Assembly (NCBI RefSeq): GCF_024399475.1
Contig: NZ_CP101620.1
Span: 2,337,608 to 2,401,607, forward strand
Length of the DNA: 64,000 bases
DNA from: Allocoprobacillus halotolerans
GTDB lineage: Bacteria > Bacillota_I > Bacilli_A > Erysipelotrichales > Coprobacillaceae
Direction: 5' to 3'
Below are positions 23,000-31,795 of the stretch, piece after piece. The position numbers and the translations under genes were made by a program. The notes under the pieces are model-generated. The model saw nothing but the letters and a program-made list of their open reading frames with translations. It was not told where the DNA came from and did not search any database. The stretch's first letter is position 1; each line of letters opens with the position of its first letter.

Positions 23000-23272
23000 G
23001 TGTATTATATTTCAACATATGCTTTATATGAGCTTGTAAAGCAATTGTTTCGTGATGTCCAAGATGTGGATGATATGACATTATATGCTTATCGAGAAAA
23101 CAAATGTTGGAAAATTGGTTTTTCTAATGAACATTCAGTTCAAATTCCTGATGACTCTGTGAATCTCCGTTATGAATTTAAAGATGGCTTTTTAAAAAAC
23201 AGTCCACGTCAGGCAACGGAAGCTATCATGAAAAGTATCAGACGTTATGAACAGGATATGATTTCCATATAA
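23000..23272 (+). CDS. Small protein of unknown function, GTG start
   Basis: A 90-residue soluble protein, not recognised. It has mixed alpha/beta character (VQDVDDMTLYAYRENKCW, then IMKSIRRYEQDM at the end) and neither signal peptide nor membrane segment. I chose GTG 23000 because GAGG at 22988-22991 lies 8 bases upstream; a nearby ATG (22996) is in another frame. A promoter-like TTGAAA (22949) with an AT-rich -10 region lies upstream, and a good terminator follows. Codon use is like its neighbours. Confidence 0.6.
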   Translation: MYYISTYALYELVKQLFRDVQDVDDMTLYAYRENKCWKIGFSNEHSVQIPDDSVNLRYEFKDGFLKNSPRQATEAIMKSIRRYEQDMISI

Positions 23273-23283
23273 GCATAGTTATG

Positions 23284-23316
23284 AACTGGTTACAGAATTT
23301 GTAATCAGTTTTTTTC
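23284..23316 (+). terminator. Intrinsic terminator
   Basis: AACTGGTTAC and GTAATCAGTT pair (one G-T) around a 7-base loop, followed by a run of T. Confidence 0.8.
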
Positions 23317-23399
23317 AACAAAAAATGGTAGCTATAAACAAAAAGAGCTATCACTGGATAGGTCAAAACAAAATGGTAGGGGATATAATCTTTTTTATA

Positions 23400-23495
23400 T
23401 TATTTTTCTTTTTTGCTCATCAAAGAGCAACTCATTGCGATGAATAACCCCATGAAAATCCAAGGCAAGGCGGCTTCTATAAATAAACTGACCAT
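23400..23495 (-). CDS. 31-residue membrane protein, unknown function
   Basis: A short frame in an otherwise empty ~400-base gap. It encodes MVSLFIEAALPWIFMGLF followed by IAMSCSLMSKKEK: one hydrophobic helix and a basic tail. AAGGGG lies 9 bases before the ATG at 23495. Further up the minus strand a TATAAT box with a TTGTGT box 17 bases beyond is a credible promoter. It looks like a single-pass small membrane protein; function unknown. The rest of the gap (23317-23399 and 23496-23673) holds only AT-rich sequence and promoter-like motifs for the flanking genes. Confidence 0.5.
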   Translation of the reverse strand: MVSLFIEAALPWIFMGLFIAMSCSLMSKKEK

Positions 23496-23673
23496 ATTTC
23501 ATTTCCCCTTTCCTTATTATAAATTATAACATTCAAAAAGAATAGACACAATCATTTGCATATAAGTCATAATCTTTTTTTGATAGAGATTCTATCATAG
23601 AAGATTTATGAATATGAAAGAAAAGGTATAAAAATGATGATTTTTTTAGTACAATAAAATAAGGGGAAGAAAA

Positions 23674-24554
23674 ATGGAAATAAGAGTTTTAAGATATTTT
23701 TTAACTGTAGCAAGAGAAGAGAATATTACAAGAGCAGCATCTGTTTTACATATTACTCAACCAACCTTATCAAGACAATTAATGCAATTGGAAGAAGAGT
23801 TAAATACGCAATTGTTTATCAGAGGTAAAAATAAATTAACATTGACGGATGCAGGAATGTTGTTAAGAAGACGTGCTGAAGAAATCATTGATTTGGCTGA
23901 TAAAACTGAAAAAGAATTTTTAAAAGCTGATGAGTTGATTGCAGGAGAGATTTTTGTAGGTGCAGGGGAGATAAATGCAATGCATCTTTTGGGTGAATTC
24001 ATGATGCAGTTTCAACGTCGTTTTCCTCAAGTTCAATATCATTTATATAGTGGAAATGCTGATGATGTCAAACAAAAAGTAGATCAAGGATTTATGGATA
24101 TTGGTTTGTTGACTGAACCTGTGGATGTTGAAAGATACGATTTTGTACGTTTGGATTATAAAGAGGCTTGGGGGATTATTGCTCCAAGAGATAGTGAAAT
24201 AGCAAAAAAGAGTATGTGACTCCCAAAGATCTTCAAAAACTTCCATTGCTTATTGGACATCGTTTGATTGTCCAAAATGAATTGGCACATTGGATGGGTA
24301 TTGATGTGAGTGAATTGAATATTGTTGCGACTTATGATTTGATTTATAATGCGGCTATTTTGGTAGAAAAAGGACTAGGCTATGCTTTATGTTTAGATAA
24401 AATTGTGTATATGTCCAATGAATCACTGGTTCGCTTTATTCCTTTAAAGCCGGCTTATGAAACAGGAGCGATTATTGTATGGAAGAAACATCAGGTTTTC
24501 TCGGCAACTGCTACACGTTTTATCCAAGAACTTTATGATTATTTTCATCAATAA
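23674..24554 (+). CDS. LysR-family transcriptional regulator, frameshifted
   Basis: A DNA-binding regulator. The N-terminal winged helix is typical (MEIRVLRYFLTVAREENITRA, then LHITQPTLSRQLMQLEEEL; shown to mark extent). The C-terminal effector domain (GAGEINAMHLLGEFM..., then a second subdomain) is split by a -1 shift in the A6 run at 24204-24209. One more A gives KKEYVTPKDLQKLPLLIG and about 293 residues. RBS AAGGGGAAG precedes the ATG. It may act on the downstream CMD-family gene, since LysR genes often control a neighbour; there is no direct evidence. Confidence 0.9.
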
Positions 24555-24555
24555 A

Positions 24556-24577
24556 ATATGCTTTTTAAGCATTTTTG
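24556..24577 (+). terminator. Terminator after the LysR gene
   Basis: ATGCTT and AAGCAT form a short stem around three T, followed by T5. Confidence 0.6.
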
Positions 24578-24647
24578 AAGATACATTATAAGTATTAGAC
24601 AGTTTTTATAAATCGTTTTAAAATTGAATTATCAAGGAGGAAGAGTT

Positions 24648-25394
24648 ATGAGAGATATACAAAAAGCAAAAACCTTATATCAACAGTTACATGATGGACA
24701 TATTTGTCCAGATGATTTATCTTTTGAAGATATGATGATTCATTATATTCATGGTGATGTTTATCAACATGGTTCTTTAGATTTAGGATTAAGAGAATTA
24801 ATTTTAATTGTTGTTAATACAACAAATATGACTTTGAAAGCTTTAAAAGAACATGTTTATGCTGCTTTAAAAGCTGATGTAACACCTATTAAAATTAAAG
24901 AAGCTGTTTATCAATGCACACCATATATTGGAATAGGAAAAGTGATGGAAGCATTGGATGCAGTTAATACTGTTTTTAAAGAAAATCATATTGATTTACC
25001 ATTGGATGATCAATCTACAGTTCAAGAAAAAACAAGGTTTCAGGCTGGTTTTGATGTTCAATGTGCAGCTTTTGGACATGATAATATTCAAGCCAATCAT
25101 GATAATGCACCAACAGATTTAAAACATATTCAAAATTACTTATCGGAATACTGTTTTGGTGATTTTTATACGCGTCAAGGACTTGATTTAAAGACTAGAG
25201 AAATATTGACTTTTGTCATGTTAGCTACTTTAGGTGGTTGTGAAAATCAGTTACGTGGACATACAGTGGCGAATTTAACGGTTGGAAATAATCGTAAAAC
25301 TTTGATTGAAGTCATTACGCAATGTCAACCTTATATTGGTTTTCCAAGAACATTGAACGCTATTAACATTATTAATGAAATCACAAAAAAATAA
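24648..25394 (+). CDS. Carboxymuconolactone decarboxylase-family protein, two CMD repeats
   Basis: A 248-residue protein with two tandem CMD/AhpD-fold repeats: LDLGLRELILIVVNTTNMTL...HVYAALKADVTP, then LDLKTREILTFVMLATLGGC...GHTVANLTVGN. The second repeat keeps a Cys and a His (GGCENQLRGH) but not the CxxC of peroxidatic AhpD; the first has neither Cys. The family includes decarboxylases and reductants, and many gut homologues are uncharacterised. ATG 24648 is preceded by AAGGAGG at 24634-24640. It lies beside a LysR regulator. Confidence 0.82.
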   Translation: MRDIQKAKTLYQQLHDGHICPDDLSFEDMMIHYIHGDVYQHGSLDLGLRELILIVVNTTNMTLKALKEHVYAALKADVTPIKIKEAVYQCTPYIGIGKVMEALDAVNTVFKENHIDLPLDDQSTVQEKTRFQAGFDVQCAAFGHDNIQANHDNAPTDLKHIQNYLSEYCFGDFYTRQGLDLKTREILTFVMLATLGGCENQLRGHTVANLTVGNNRKTLIEVITQCQPYIGFPRTLNAINIINEITKK

Positions 25395-25417
25395 AAGAAA
25401 ATTTTCTTTTATTTTTT
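25386..25417. terminator. 32-bp perfect palindrome, bidirectional terminator
   Basis: Sixteen bases (A6-T-A4-G-A4) are followed immediately by their exact reverse complement. It overlaps the CMD stop codon and lies between that gene and the convergent rarA. T runs on both strands suggest termination in both directions. Confidence 0.7.
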
Positions 25418-25436
25418 GTGTTGGCGTTTCCATTGT

Positions 25437-26720
25437 TTAATTTGTTGAAGTCGCAAAGAGACTTTTTTCATTTCCTTGTTGGGTAGGATGATAATATTCT
25501 TTATCTTGTAAGCTTTCTGGCAAACATGTCATAGTTGTTATTTTGTCTTGAAAATCATGAGCATATTGATAACCTTTTCCATAATTAAGTTCTTTCATTA
25601 AACGTGTTGGGGCATTACGTAAATGCAAAGGGACAGGTTGAGCAATGGTTTTTAAAGCATCTTTTTTGGCTGTTTCATAAGCCATATATAAAGCATTGGA
25701 TTTCACTGAAAGTGATAGGTAAGTGACAACATGTGTTAAATGAACGCTGCATTCAGGCATACCAATAAAATGACATGCTTGATAACCTGCTACAGCAATT
25801 TCTAAAGCACGACTATCAGCCATACCAATATCTTCACTCGCAAAGCGGACGAGTCTTCTTGCGATGTATAAAGGATTTTCACCTGCTTCTAACATCCTGG
25901 CTAACCAATAGATGGCTGCATCAACATCACTATTGCGCATAGATTTATGTAAAGCAGAAATAAGGTTGTAATGTTCTTCACCATTTTTATCATAAAGTAA
26001 TGATTTTTGACTTGTGATTTGTTCAACAATATCAGTTGTGATTGTTATTGTCTGGTCATCATGCGAAGCATTATATACTGCCATTTCTAATGTGTTTAAT
26101 GCAATACGTGCATCACCATTTGCAAAATGAGCTATCATTGAAAGTGCAGCAGGTTCAATATTGATATTGAAATGACCAAAACCTCGTGAATCATCAATGG
26201 CGTGATGTAAAAGTTCTAAAATATCATCTACATTTAAAGCATGTAATACAAAAACTTTACAACGTGATAAGAGGGCTGAATTAATTTCAAAAGAGGGGTT
26301 TTCAGTGGTTGCCCCAATAAGAGTGATGCTACCTTGTTCAACATAAGGTAAGAAAGCATCTTGTTGCGCTTTATTAAAACGATGAATTTCATCTATAAAG
26401 ACAATAGTTTTGATGCCTTCAAGCTGTGTTTGCATAGCTTCTTGCATGACTTTTTTGATTTCTTTAATACCACTATTCACTGCACTAAAATCAATAAAAT
26501 GAGCTTGCGTTGTTTTGGCTATAATTCTTGCAAGTGTTGTTTTTCCTACTCCTGGTGGTCCCCAGAAAATCATAGAGGGAATCTGATCATTTTGAATAAA
26601 ATGCCATAAAACTTTACCTTTTCCAACCAGATGTTTTTGTCCAACATATTCATCCAAGGTTGTAGGTCTTAAACGATTAGCTAAAGGTTCTATGAGAGTA
26701 TGATCTTTTTGGTTTACCAT
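25437..26720 (-). CDS. rarA: Replication-associated recombination protein A (AAA+ ATPase)
   Basis: A clamp-loader-like ATPase (MgsA/RarA/WRNIP1) that acts at stalled replication forks. It starts with the family marker LANRLRPTTLDEYVGQKHL. Walker A is GPPGVGKTTLARI, Walker B TIVFIDEIHRFN, sensor 1 LIGATTENPSFEIN, and the tetramer-forming C-terminal part has GENPLYIARRLVRFASEDIG. It has 427 residues and is intact. It is transcribed alone on the minus strand. Confidence 0.95.
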   Translation of the reverse strand: MVNQKDHTLIEPLANRLRPTTLDEYVGQKHLVGKGKVLWHFIQNDQIPSMIFWGPPGVGKTTLARIIAKTTQAHFIDFSAVNSGIKEIKKVMQEAMQTQLEGIKTIVFIDEIHRFNKAQQDAFLPYVEQGSITLIGATTENPSFEINSALLSRCKVFVLHALNVDDILELLHHAIDDSRGFGHFNINIEPAALSMIAHFANGDARIALNTLEMAVYNASHDDQTITITTDIVEQITSQKSLLYDKNGEEHYNLISALHKSMRNSDVDAAIYWLARMLEAGENPLYIARRLVRFASEDIGMADSRALEIAVAGYQACHFIGMPECSVHLTHVVTYLSLSVKSNALYMAYETAKKDALKTIAQPVPLHLRNAPTRLMKELNYGKGYQYAHDFQDKITTMTCLPESLQDKEYYHPTQQGNEKSLFATSTN

Positions 26721-26839
26721 ATTTTCACCTGCTTTCTTTTTTTATTTTAACATTTTTAAATGAAAGTTTCTATAAGTTCATGTTTCGTTCATATCTTCAT
26801 TTTATACTAAGCGTGATTTATTGAAATGGGGAGATTATC

Positions 26840-27673
26840 ATGTTTGGATATATAGTCATCAATAAACCTGAAATGAAGTTTAAAGATTTTGATATTTATC
26901 AGTCATATTACTGTGGTTTATGTCGCACAATGCATGATATATATGGTTTGAAAGGACGTGTGGCTTTAAATTATGATATGACCTTTTTAGCTATATTATT
27001 TTCTGGTTTATATGAACCAGAAAATCATCAAACAATGCGTAGATGTTTTTTACATCCAGTCAAAAAACATTTAGAAGTTCATAATCAATATGTTGATTAT
27101 GCAGCCAAAATGACCATTGCTTTAACTTATCTAAAGTGTGATGATGATTGGATTGATGATCATAAAATAGGACAAGAAGTTTATAAAAAAATCTTAAGTC
27201 GTAGCTATCATAGTGTAAAGCAGGAATATCCACAAAAACTTCAAATTATTGAAGAACAGTTGGCTTTAATACATCAATATGAACAAAGAGATGATGTGCA
27301 TATTGATGAAATTTCGGGATGTTTTGGAAAAGTGATGGCTGAAATATGTTGTTATCAAGATGATGTATGGAAGGATTATTTATGGGAATTTGGTTTTTTC
27401 TTAGGTAAGTTTATTTATTTATTGGATGCTTATGATGATATTGAAAAAGATATAAAACATCATAGTTATAATCCTTTTATGAAAGATTTTGGTAATCATG
27501 ATTTTGAAGAGAAATGTTATGATTTATTGGAAATGATGATTTCAAGAGCTGCAGAGGCTTTTGAATATCTCCCAATTGAGGAAAATATTGAAATTTTAAG
27601 AAATATCATATATAGTGGTGTTTGGAGTCAATATGAATTACGTAATCAAAAAAGAATGGAGGATAAGAAGTAA
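26840..27673 (+). CDS. DUF5685-family protein
   Basis: A 277-residue soluble helical protein starting MFGYIVINKPEMKFKDFDIY with YYCGLCRTMHDIYG, the characteristic opening of DUF5685. Later it has a DAYDDIEKDIKHHSYNPF segment reminiscent of the acidic motif of the all-alpha prenyl-synthase fold. No catalytic activity has been assigned to the family as far as I know. It is followed at once by a J-domain protein and an Hsp70, a linkage I have seen in other gut Firmicutes. It may be a client or cofactor of that chaperone pair. Confidence 0.82.
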   Translation: MFGYIVINKPEMKFKDFDIYQSYYCGLCRTMHDIYGLKGRVALNYDMTFLAILFSGLYEPENHQTMRRCFLHPVKKHLEVHNQYVDYAAKMTIALTYLKCDDDWIDDHKIGQEVYKKILSRSYHSVKQEYPQKLQIIEEQLALIHQYEQRDDVHIDEISGCFGKVMAEICCYQDDVWKDYLWEFGFFLGKFIYLLDAYDDIEKDIKHHSYNPFMKDFGNHDFEEKCYDLLEMMISRAAEAFEYLPIEENIEILRNIIYSGVWSQYELRNQKRMEDKK

Positions 27674-28279
27674 ATGGATCCATATCAGATATTAGGGATT
27701 TCTCCAAATGCATCGGATGACGAAGTCAAGCATGCCTATCGTACTTTAAGTAAAAAATACCATCCTGATGCGAATATTAATAGTGCCCATCAGGCAGAAT
27801 ATACAGAAAAATTTAAACAAGTTCAAAATGCTTATAAAACGATTATGGATAATCGTAAAAAAGGTTTCACAAATCAAACATATGGGCAACAAAGTTCGCA
27901 GTCAACTTATCAGTATCAAGGTAATGATCAGGCAGCGTTTCAAGATGTTGCTGCTTACATTCAGGCAGGGCGTTATCAGGATGCTTTGTCAATTCTTGAT
28001 CAAATTCGTACTCGCTCAGCACTTTGGTTTTATTATAGTGCGATTGCTATGAATGGGATAGGAAATAATGCGACAGCCCTAGAATATGCTAGAACAGCTG
28101 CACAAATGGAACCAGGCAATTTACAATATCTTTTCTTGGTTCAACAGTTGCAGGCGGGCAGTGGCCAATATCGTCAGACACAACAAACTTATACATCACC
28201 ATATGCTAATATGGCAAACTGTTGCTATTCATTATTATTGTTTAATATTTTTATGAATTGTTGTTGTAGATGTTATTAA
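27674..28279 (+). CDS. J-domain co-chaperone with a Cys-rich tail
   Basis: 201 residues. The N-terminal J domain (1-65) has YQILGISPNASDDEVKHAYR and the HPD triad at residues 30-32, needed to stimulate Hsp70 ATPase. A low-complexity Q/S/T linker follows, then a TPR-like part (AGRYQDALSILDQI, NATALEYARTAAQMEPGN). The tail is hydrophobic and Cys-rich (NCCYSLLLFNIFMNCCCRCY), which could be membrane-associated or metal-binding. It lacks the G/F region and zinc finger of DnaJ. It starts right after the DUF5685 stop and precedes an Hsp70 by 13 bases, so it is surely its partner. Confidence 0.88.
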   Translation: MDPYQILGISPNASDDEVKHAYRTLSKKYHPDANINSAHQAEYTEKFKQVQNAYKTIMDNRKKGFTNQTYGQQSSQSTYQYQGNDQAAFQDVAAYIQAGRYQDALSILDQIRTRSALWFYYSAIAMNGIGNNATALEYARTAAQMEPGNLQYLFLVQQLQAGSGQYRQTQQTYTSPYANMANCCYSLLLFNIFMNCCCRCY

Positions 28280-28292
28280 AGGAGAATGATTT

Positions 28293-30055
28293 ATGAGTAA
28301 AATTATTGGTATTGATTTAGGAACAACAAATAGTTGTATGTCTTTTATTGAAAATGGAAAAACATCCATTATTCCTAATAGTGAAGGAGCCAAGACAACA
28401 CCAAGTATTGTTGCTTTTACAAATGATGGTCAAAGACTTGTTGGAGAAAGTGCCAAAAGACAAGCAGTGACGAATCCAATGGGAACTATTTCATCTATTA
28501 AACGTGAAATGGGAACAAATTATAAAAAGAAGATTGGTCAACGCGAATATACACCTCAAGAAATTTCAGCGATGATTTTACAGAAATTAAAAATAGATGC
28601 TGAAATCTATTTAGGAGAATCTGTTAAGCAGGCCGTTATTACAGTTCCAGCTTATTTTAATGATGCACAACGTCAAGCAACGAAAGATGCCGGGAGAATT
28701 GCAGGTTTAGAGGTTTTAAGAATTATTAATGAGCCAACAGCTGCAGCATTGGCATATGGCTTAGAAAATAGTTATGGACAGAAGATGATGGTCTTTGATT
28801 TAGGTGGAGGTACATTTGATGTTTCTATTATTGAGATTGGTAATGGTGTCATTGAAGTTCTTTCCACTTCTGGGGATAATCATCTTGGCGGTGATGATTT
28901 TAATGAAGCATTAGCTCAATATATTTTGACTGAATTTCAAAAAAGTTCAGGAATTTCATTAAAAAATGATTTAATGGCGATGCAACGTGTTAAAGAAGCT
29001 GCTGAAAAAGCTAAGATTGAATTATCATCAATGGTTTCAACAGTTGTATTACTACCATTTATTACGACAACTGCTGCTGGACCACAGAACTTAGAAATGA
29101 CAATTACAAGAGATGTTTTTAATCGTATCACTAAAGATCTAGTAGAAAGAACAATCTTACCAATGCAAAATGCTTTGAATGATGCACGTCTATTACCAGC
29201 TGAATTAAATAAGATTATTTTGGTTGGAGGTTCTTCACGTATTCCTGCTGTTCAAGATAAAATTAAAGAAGTGACAGGAATTGTTCCGAGTAAATCATTG
29301 AATCCTGATGAATGTGTAGCAATGGGTGCAGGGATTCAAGGTGGTAAATTATCAGGTGATGTCACAGCAATGGGAAATTATGATGTTTTATTGCTAGATG
29401 TTACACCATTAACATTGTCTATTGAAACAGTGGGTGGCGTTGCAACACCTTTGATTGAACGTAATACACCTATTCCTACAAGTCATAGCCAGATTTTTAC
29501 AACTTCATCAAACTTTCAAACACAGGTCGAAATTAATGTTTTACAAGGAGAAAGACCTTTGGCTAAGGACAATAAGAGTCTTGGGAAATTCAAATTGAAA
29601 AAATCAAACGTGCAATGCGAGGTGTTCCACAGATTGAAGTCACTTTTGATATTGATGTCAATGGAATTGTGAGTGTTTCAGCAAAAGATTTAGCAAGTGG
29701 AAACATGCAAAGTATTACGATTGAAAATGGTTCACATATGTCAGATGCAGATATTGAAAGAGCTATTCACGAAGCCCAACAGTATGAACAACAAGATGCC
29801 AAAACAAAAGAAAGACTTGTATTTAAAAATGATTTAGAAACTTTAATGTTACGTGTTGAAAATGGGTTAGCGAAACATCATAAAGAAATAGACAAAACAG
29901 TAAAAACACAAATCAAAAATGAATTAAGTCAATTAAAGAAGATGACAAAAAAAGTTCAATTTGAAACATGTCCAGATGCCAATTTCCAAGAAATTAAAGA
30001 AGCAAAACAAAGATTAGAAGATAGTGCAGCTTTCTTATTGGCAATGGGCGAATAA
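28293..30055 (+). CDS. Hsp70-family chaperone, DnaK paralogue (HscC-like), frameshifted
   Basis: ATP-driven chaperone. The nucleotide-binding domain has [47 protein letters not shown] and [13 protein letters not shown]. The substrate domain follows ([26 protein letters not shown]). A -1 shift in the A6 run at 29598-29603 separates it from [20 protein letters not shown]. Joined length is about 587 residues, shorter than DnaK, with a reduced helical lid. It sits with a J protein and DUF5685 rather than with hrcA-grpE-dnaJ, so it is probably a specialised second Hsp70. RBS AAGGAG precedes the ATG. Confidence 0.9.
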
Positions 30056-30102
30056 AGACGTTGGTATAAAATCAATGTCTTTTTATAAGGAGAGAAATAT
30101 TT

Positions 30103-31032
30103 ATGGAAATAAGATTTGCAAGAAAAGAAGACTTAGAACAATTGGCCAAAATTGAAAAAGAGTGTTTTCCTATACAGGAAGCAGCAAATGTAACCCAGTT
30201 GATAGAACGCTTACAAGCTTTTCATCAATGTTTTTTAGTAGCTGAAATAGCAGGGAAAATCACTGGTTTTATCAATGGGGCGATGATTTCAAATCAAACA
30301 ATATCAGATGAAATGTTTACAGATGTATCATTTCATCATATTCATCATCCTAATCAAAGTGTGTTTAGTTTAGCGGTTTTACCAGCTTTTAGGCATATGG
30401 GTATTGCTCAAAAATTAATGCAAGCTTTTATTGATTTAGCTATGACTCGTCAAAAAAAGGCAATAGTCTTAACTTGTAAAGAAAATCTCATTTCTTTTTA
30501 TCAACAATTTGGATATATAAGCCTAGGAATTTCAAATTCTACACATGGCGGGGCTATATGGTATGATATGATTTTAAAATTAGATCAGAAATACCATACC
30601 TTTATTCCTATGCAATTTTATCATTTAAACGATTGCGTACGCTTGTTTCAGCAATGTTTTGAAAAGGAACCGTGGCATGAAAAATGGACATACGAACAAT
30701 CCTTTCAACGTTTAAAAGAAATGATTGTTGCACCATATGTTTTTTCATATGTTCTTTATCAAGATGGACAATTAGCAGGAATGATTATAGGACGTCAAAT
30801 GACCTATATGGAAAGAAAAGAATTATGGATTGATGAAGTTTGTATTTCACCACAATTTCAAGGACACCATTTAGGAAATAATTTACTTGATTTCGTAAAA
30901 GAAGAATGTAAAAAAAGAAATATAAAAACTTTAGTATTACAAACTATACGTGGTTTTTTAAGTGATCATTTCTATAGTCAAAATGGTTTTCATATACAAG
31001 AACATTTAGTAAGCATGAAATGTGATATATAA
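30103..31032 (+). CDS. Tandem GNAT acetyltransferase
   Basis: A 309-residue protein with two GNAT folds. The first (1-160) has VFSLAVLPAFRHMGIAQKLM, the acetyl-CoA loop, and ends FYQQFGYISLGIS, like arylalkylamine-type enzymes. The second (165-309) has IDEVCISPQFQGHHLGNNLL and FYSQNGFHIQEH. Both keep the (Q/R)xxG(x)(A/G) pyrophosphate loop (RHMGIA, QGHHLG), so both could be active. The substrate is unknown. It follows the Hsp70 gene after a weak hairpin (about 30056-30085). Confidence 0.85.
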   Translation: MEIRFARKEDLEQLAKIEKECFPIQEAANVTQLIERLQAFHQCFLVAEIAGKITGFINGAMISNQTISDEMFTDVSFHHIHHPNQSVFSLAVLPAFRHMGIAQKLMQAFIDLAMTRQKKAIVLTCKENLISFYQQFGYISLGISNSTHGGAIWYDMILKLDQKYHTFIPMQFYHLNDCVRLFQQCFEKEPWHEKWTYEQSFQRLKEMIVAPYVFSYVLYQDGQLAGMIIGRQMTYMERKELWIDEVCISPQFQGHHLGNNLLDFVKEECKKRNIKTLVLQTIRGFLSDHFYSQNGFHIQEHLVSMKCDI

Positions 31033-31063
31033 AAATTCTCATATCAAATATGAGAATTTTTTA
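31031..31063. terminator. Bidirectional terminator
   Basis: AAAATTCTCATA and TATGAGAATTTT form a 12-bp stem around TCAAA, with T and A runs on each side. It serves the GNAT gene and the convergent repressor gene, whose stop it overlaps. Confidence 0.8.
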
Positions 31064-31657
31064 AAAATATGTTTTTGTATAAACAACTTTTCCAATAATG
31101 TGAACTGGTAAAGTAGCGACTTCTTCATTTGAGAAATATCGATTTTCAACAAGTGGATTGGTTGCTTCTAAAATGAGCATATCTGGCTTTTTGATAATAC
31201 GTTTTACTGTGACTTCTTCGCCACCAATCATAACTACAGCAATATCACCAGTTGAGGCATATGAGCACTGTTTGATAAGAGCCAAATCACCATCCATGAT
31301 ACCTGATCCTGTCATTGAATCACCTTGGATTTGTAAAAAGTAATCACCTTTATAAAAATCTTCCTCAGTAACTTCTTCTTCACCCATATAATTATTTTCA
31401 CCATACATATCATAGCCTGCTTTTGCATAACCTAAAATAGGACGCTTCAAATGCATTGAAGTCCCTTTGATAATGGGTTCTACATCATATCCTAAAAGTT
31501 CATTTAAACGCTTTAAAGTATCATCTTGAATTCTTTTGACATCACCACTAATCCAACGACTTACAGTTGATTTAGTCACACCAAGTTTTTGAGCAATTTC
31601 ATCATTTGTCAACTGAAATCTATATTTGTAATCTTTTATAATATCTTTTAGCTCCAT
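31061..31657 (-). CDS. LexA-fold (XRE HTH + S24 peptidase) self-cleaving repressor
   Basis: 198 residues. The N-terminal Cro/cI-type HTH (1-60) has TNDEIAQKLGVTKSTVSRWI. The C-terminal S24 domain has the scissile Ala-Gly in GYAKAGYD, the nucleophile in QIQGDSMTGSGIMDGD and the lysine in EEVTVKRIIKK. Proteins of this build (cI and LexA-like) cleave themselves on RecA filaments during DNA damage. It is not in a prophage here. It diverges from a gene that looks derived from a Y-family polymerase, and TATGCA-containing sites overlap both promoters. This suggests it represses itself and that gene. Confidence 0.85.
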   Translation of the reverse strand: MELKDIIKDYKYRFQLTNDEIAQKLGVTKSTVSRWISGDVKRIQDDTLKRLNELLGYDVEPIIKGTSMHLKRPILGYAKAGYDMYGENNYMGEEEVTEEDFYKGDYFLQIQGDSMTGSGIMDGDLALIKQCSYASTGDIAVVMIGGEEVTVKRIIKKPDMLILEATNPLVENRYFSNEEVATLPVHIIGKVVYTKTYF

Positions 31658-31669
31658 AGTATACCTCCT

Positions 31670-31679
31670 ATATGCATAT
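31670..31679. promoter_or_regulatory. Candidate repressor site at the repressor's own ribosome-binding region
   Basis: ATATGCATAT is a perfect 10-bp palindrome just upstream of the repressor RBS. It contains the TATGCA half site seen again in the 31732-31759 repeat. Confidence 0.4.
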
Positions 31680-31731
31680 TATAATATAAAATACATCAAA
31701 AATAAATAAAAAATAAAAAAATATAAAATAA

Positions 31732-31774
31732 GTTGCATAAAATAGTTGAAATATGCAACATTATCCTTTATAAT
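31732..31774 (+). promoter_or_regulatory. Promoter with overlapping inverted-repeat operator
   Basis: GTTGCATA (31732-31739) and TATGCAAC (31752-31759) are perfect 8-base arms 12 bases apart. The promoter boxes TTGAAA (31746-31751) and TATAAT (31769-31774), spacer 17, interlock with the repeat: the right arm fills the spacer next to the -35 box. A bound repressor would block polymerase. Confidence 0.6.
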
Positions 31775-31795
31775 AGAAAACGAGGAGTGAGAGCT

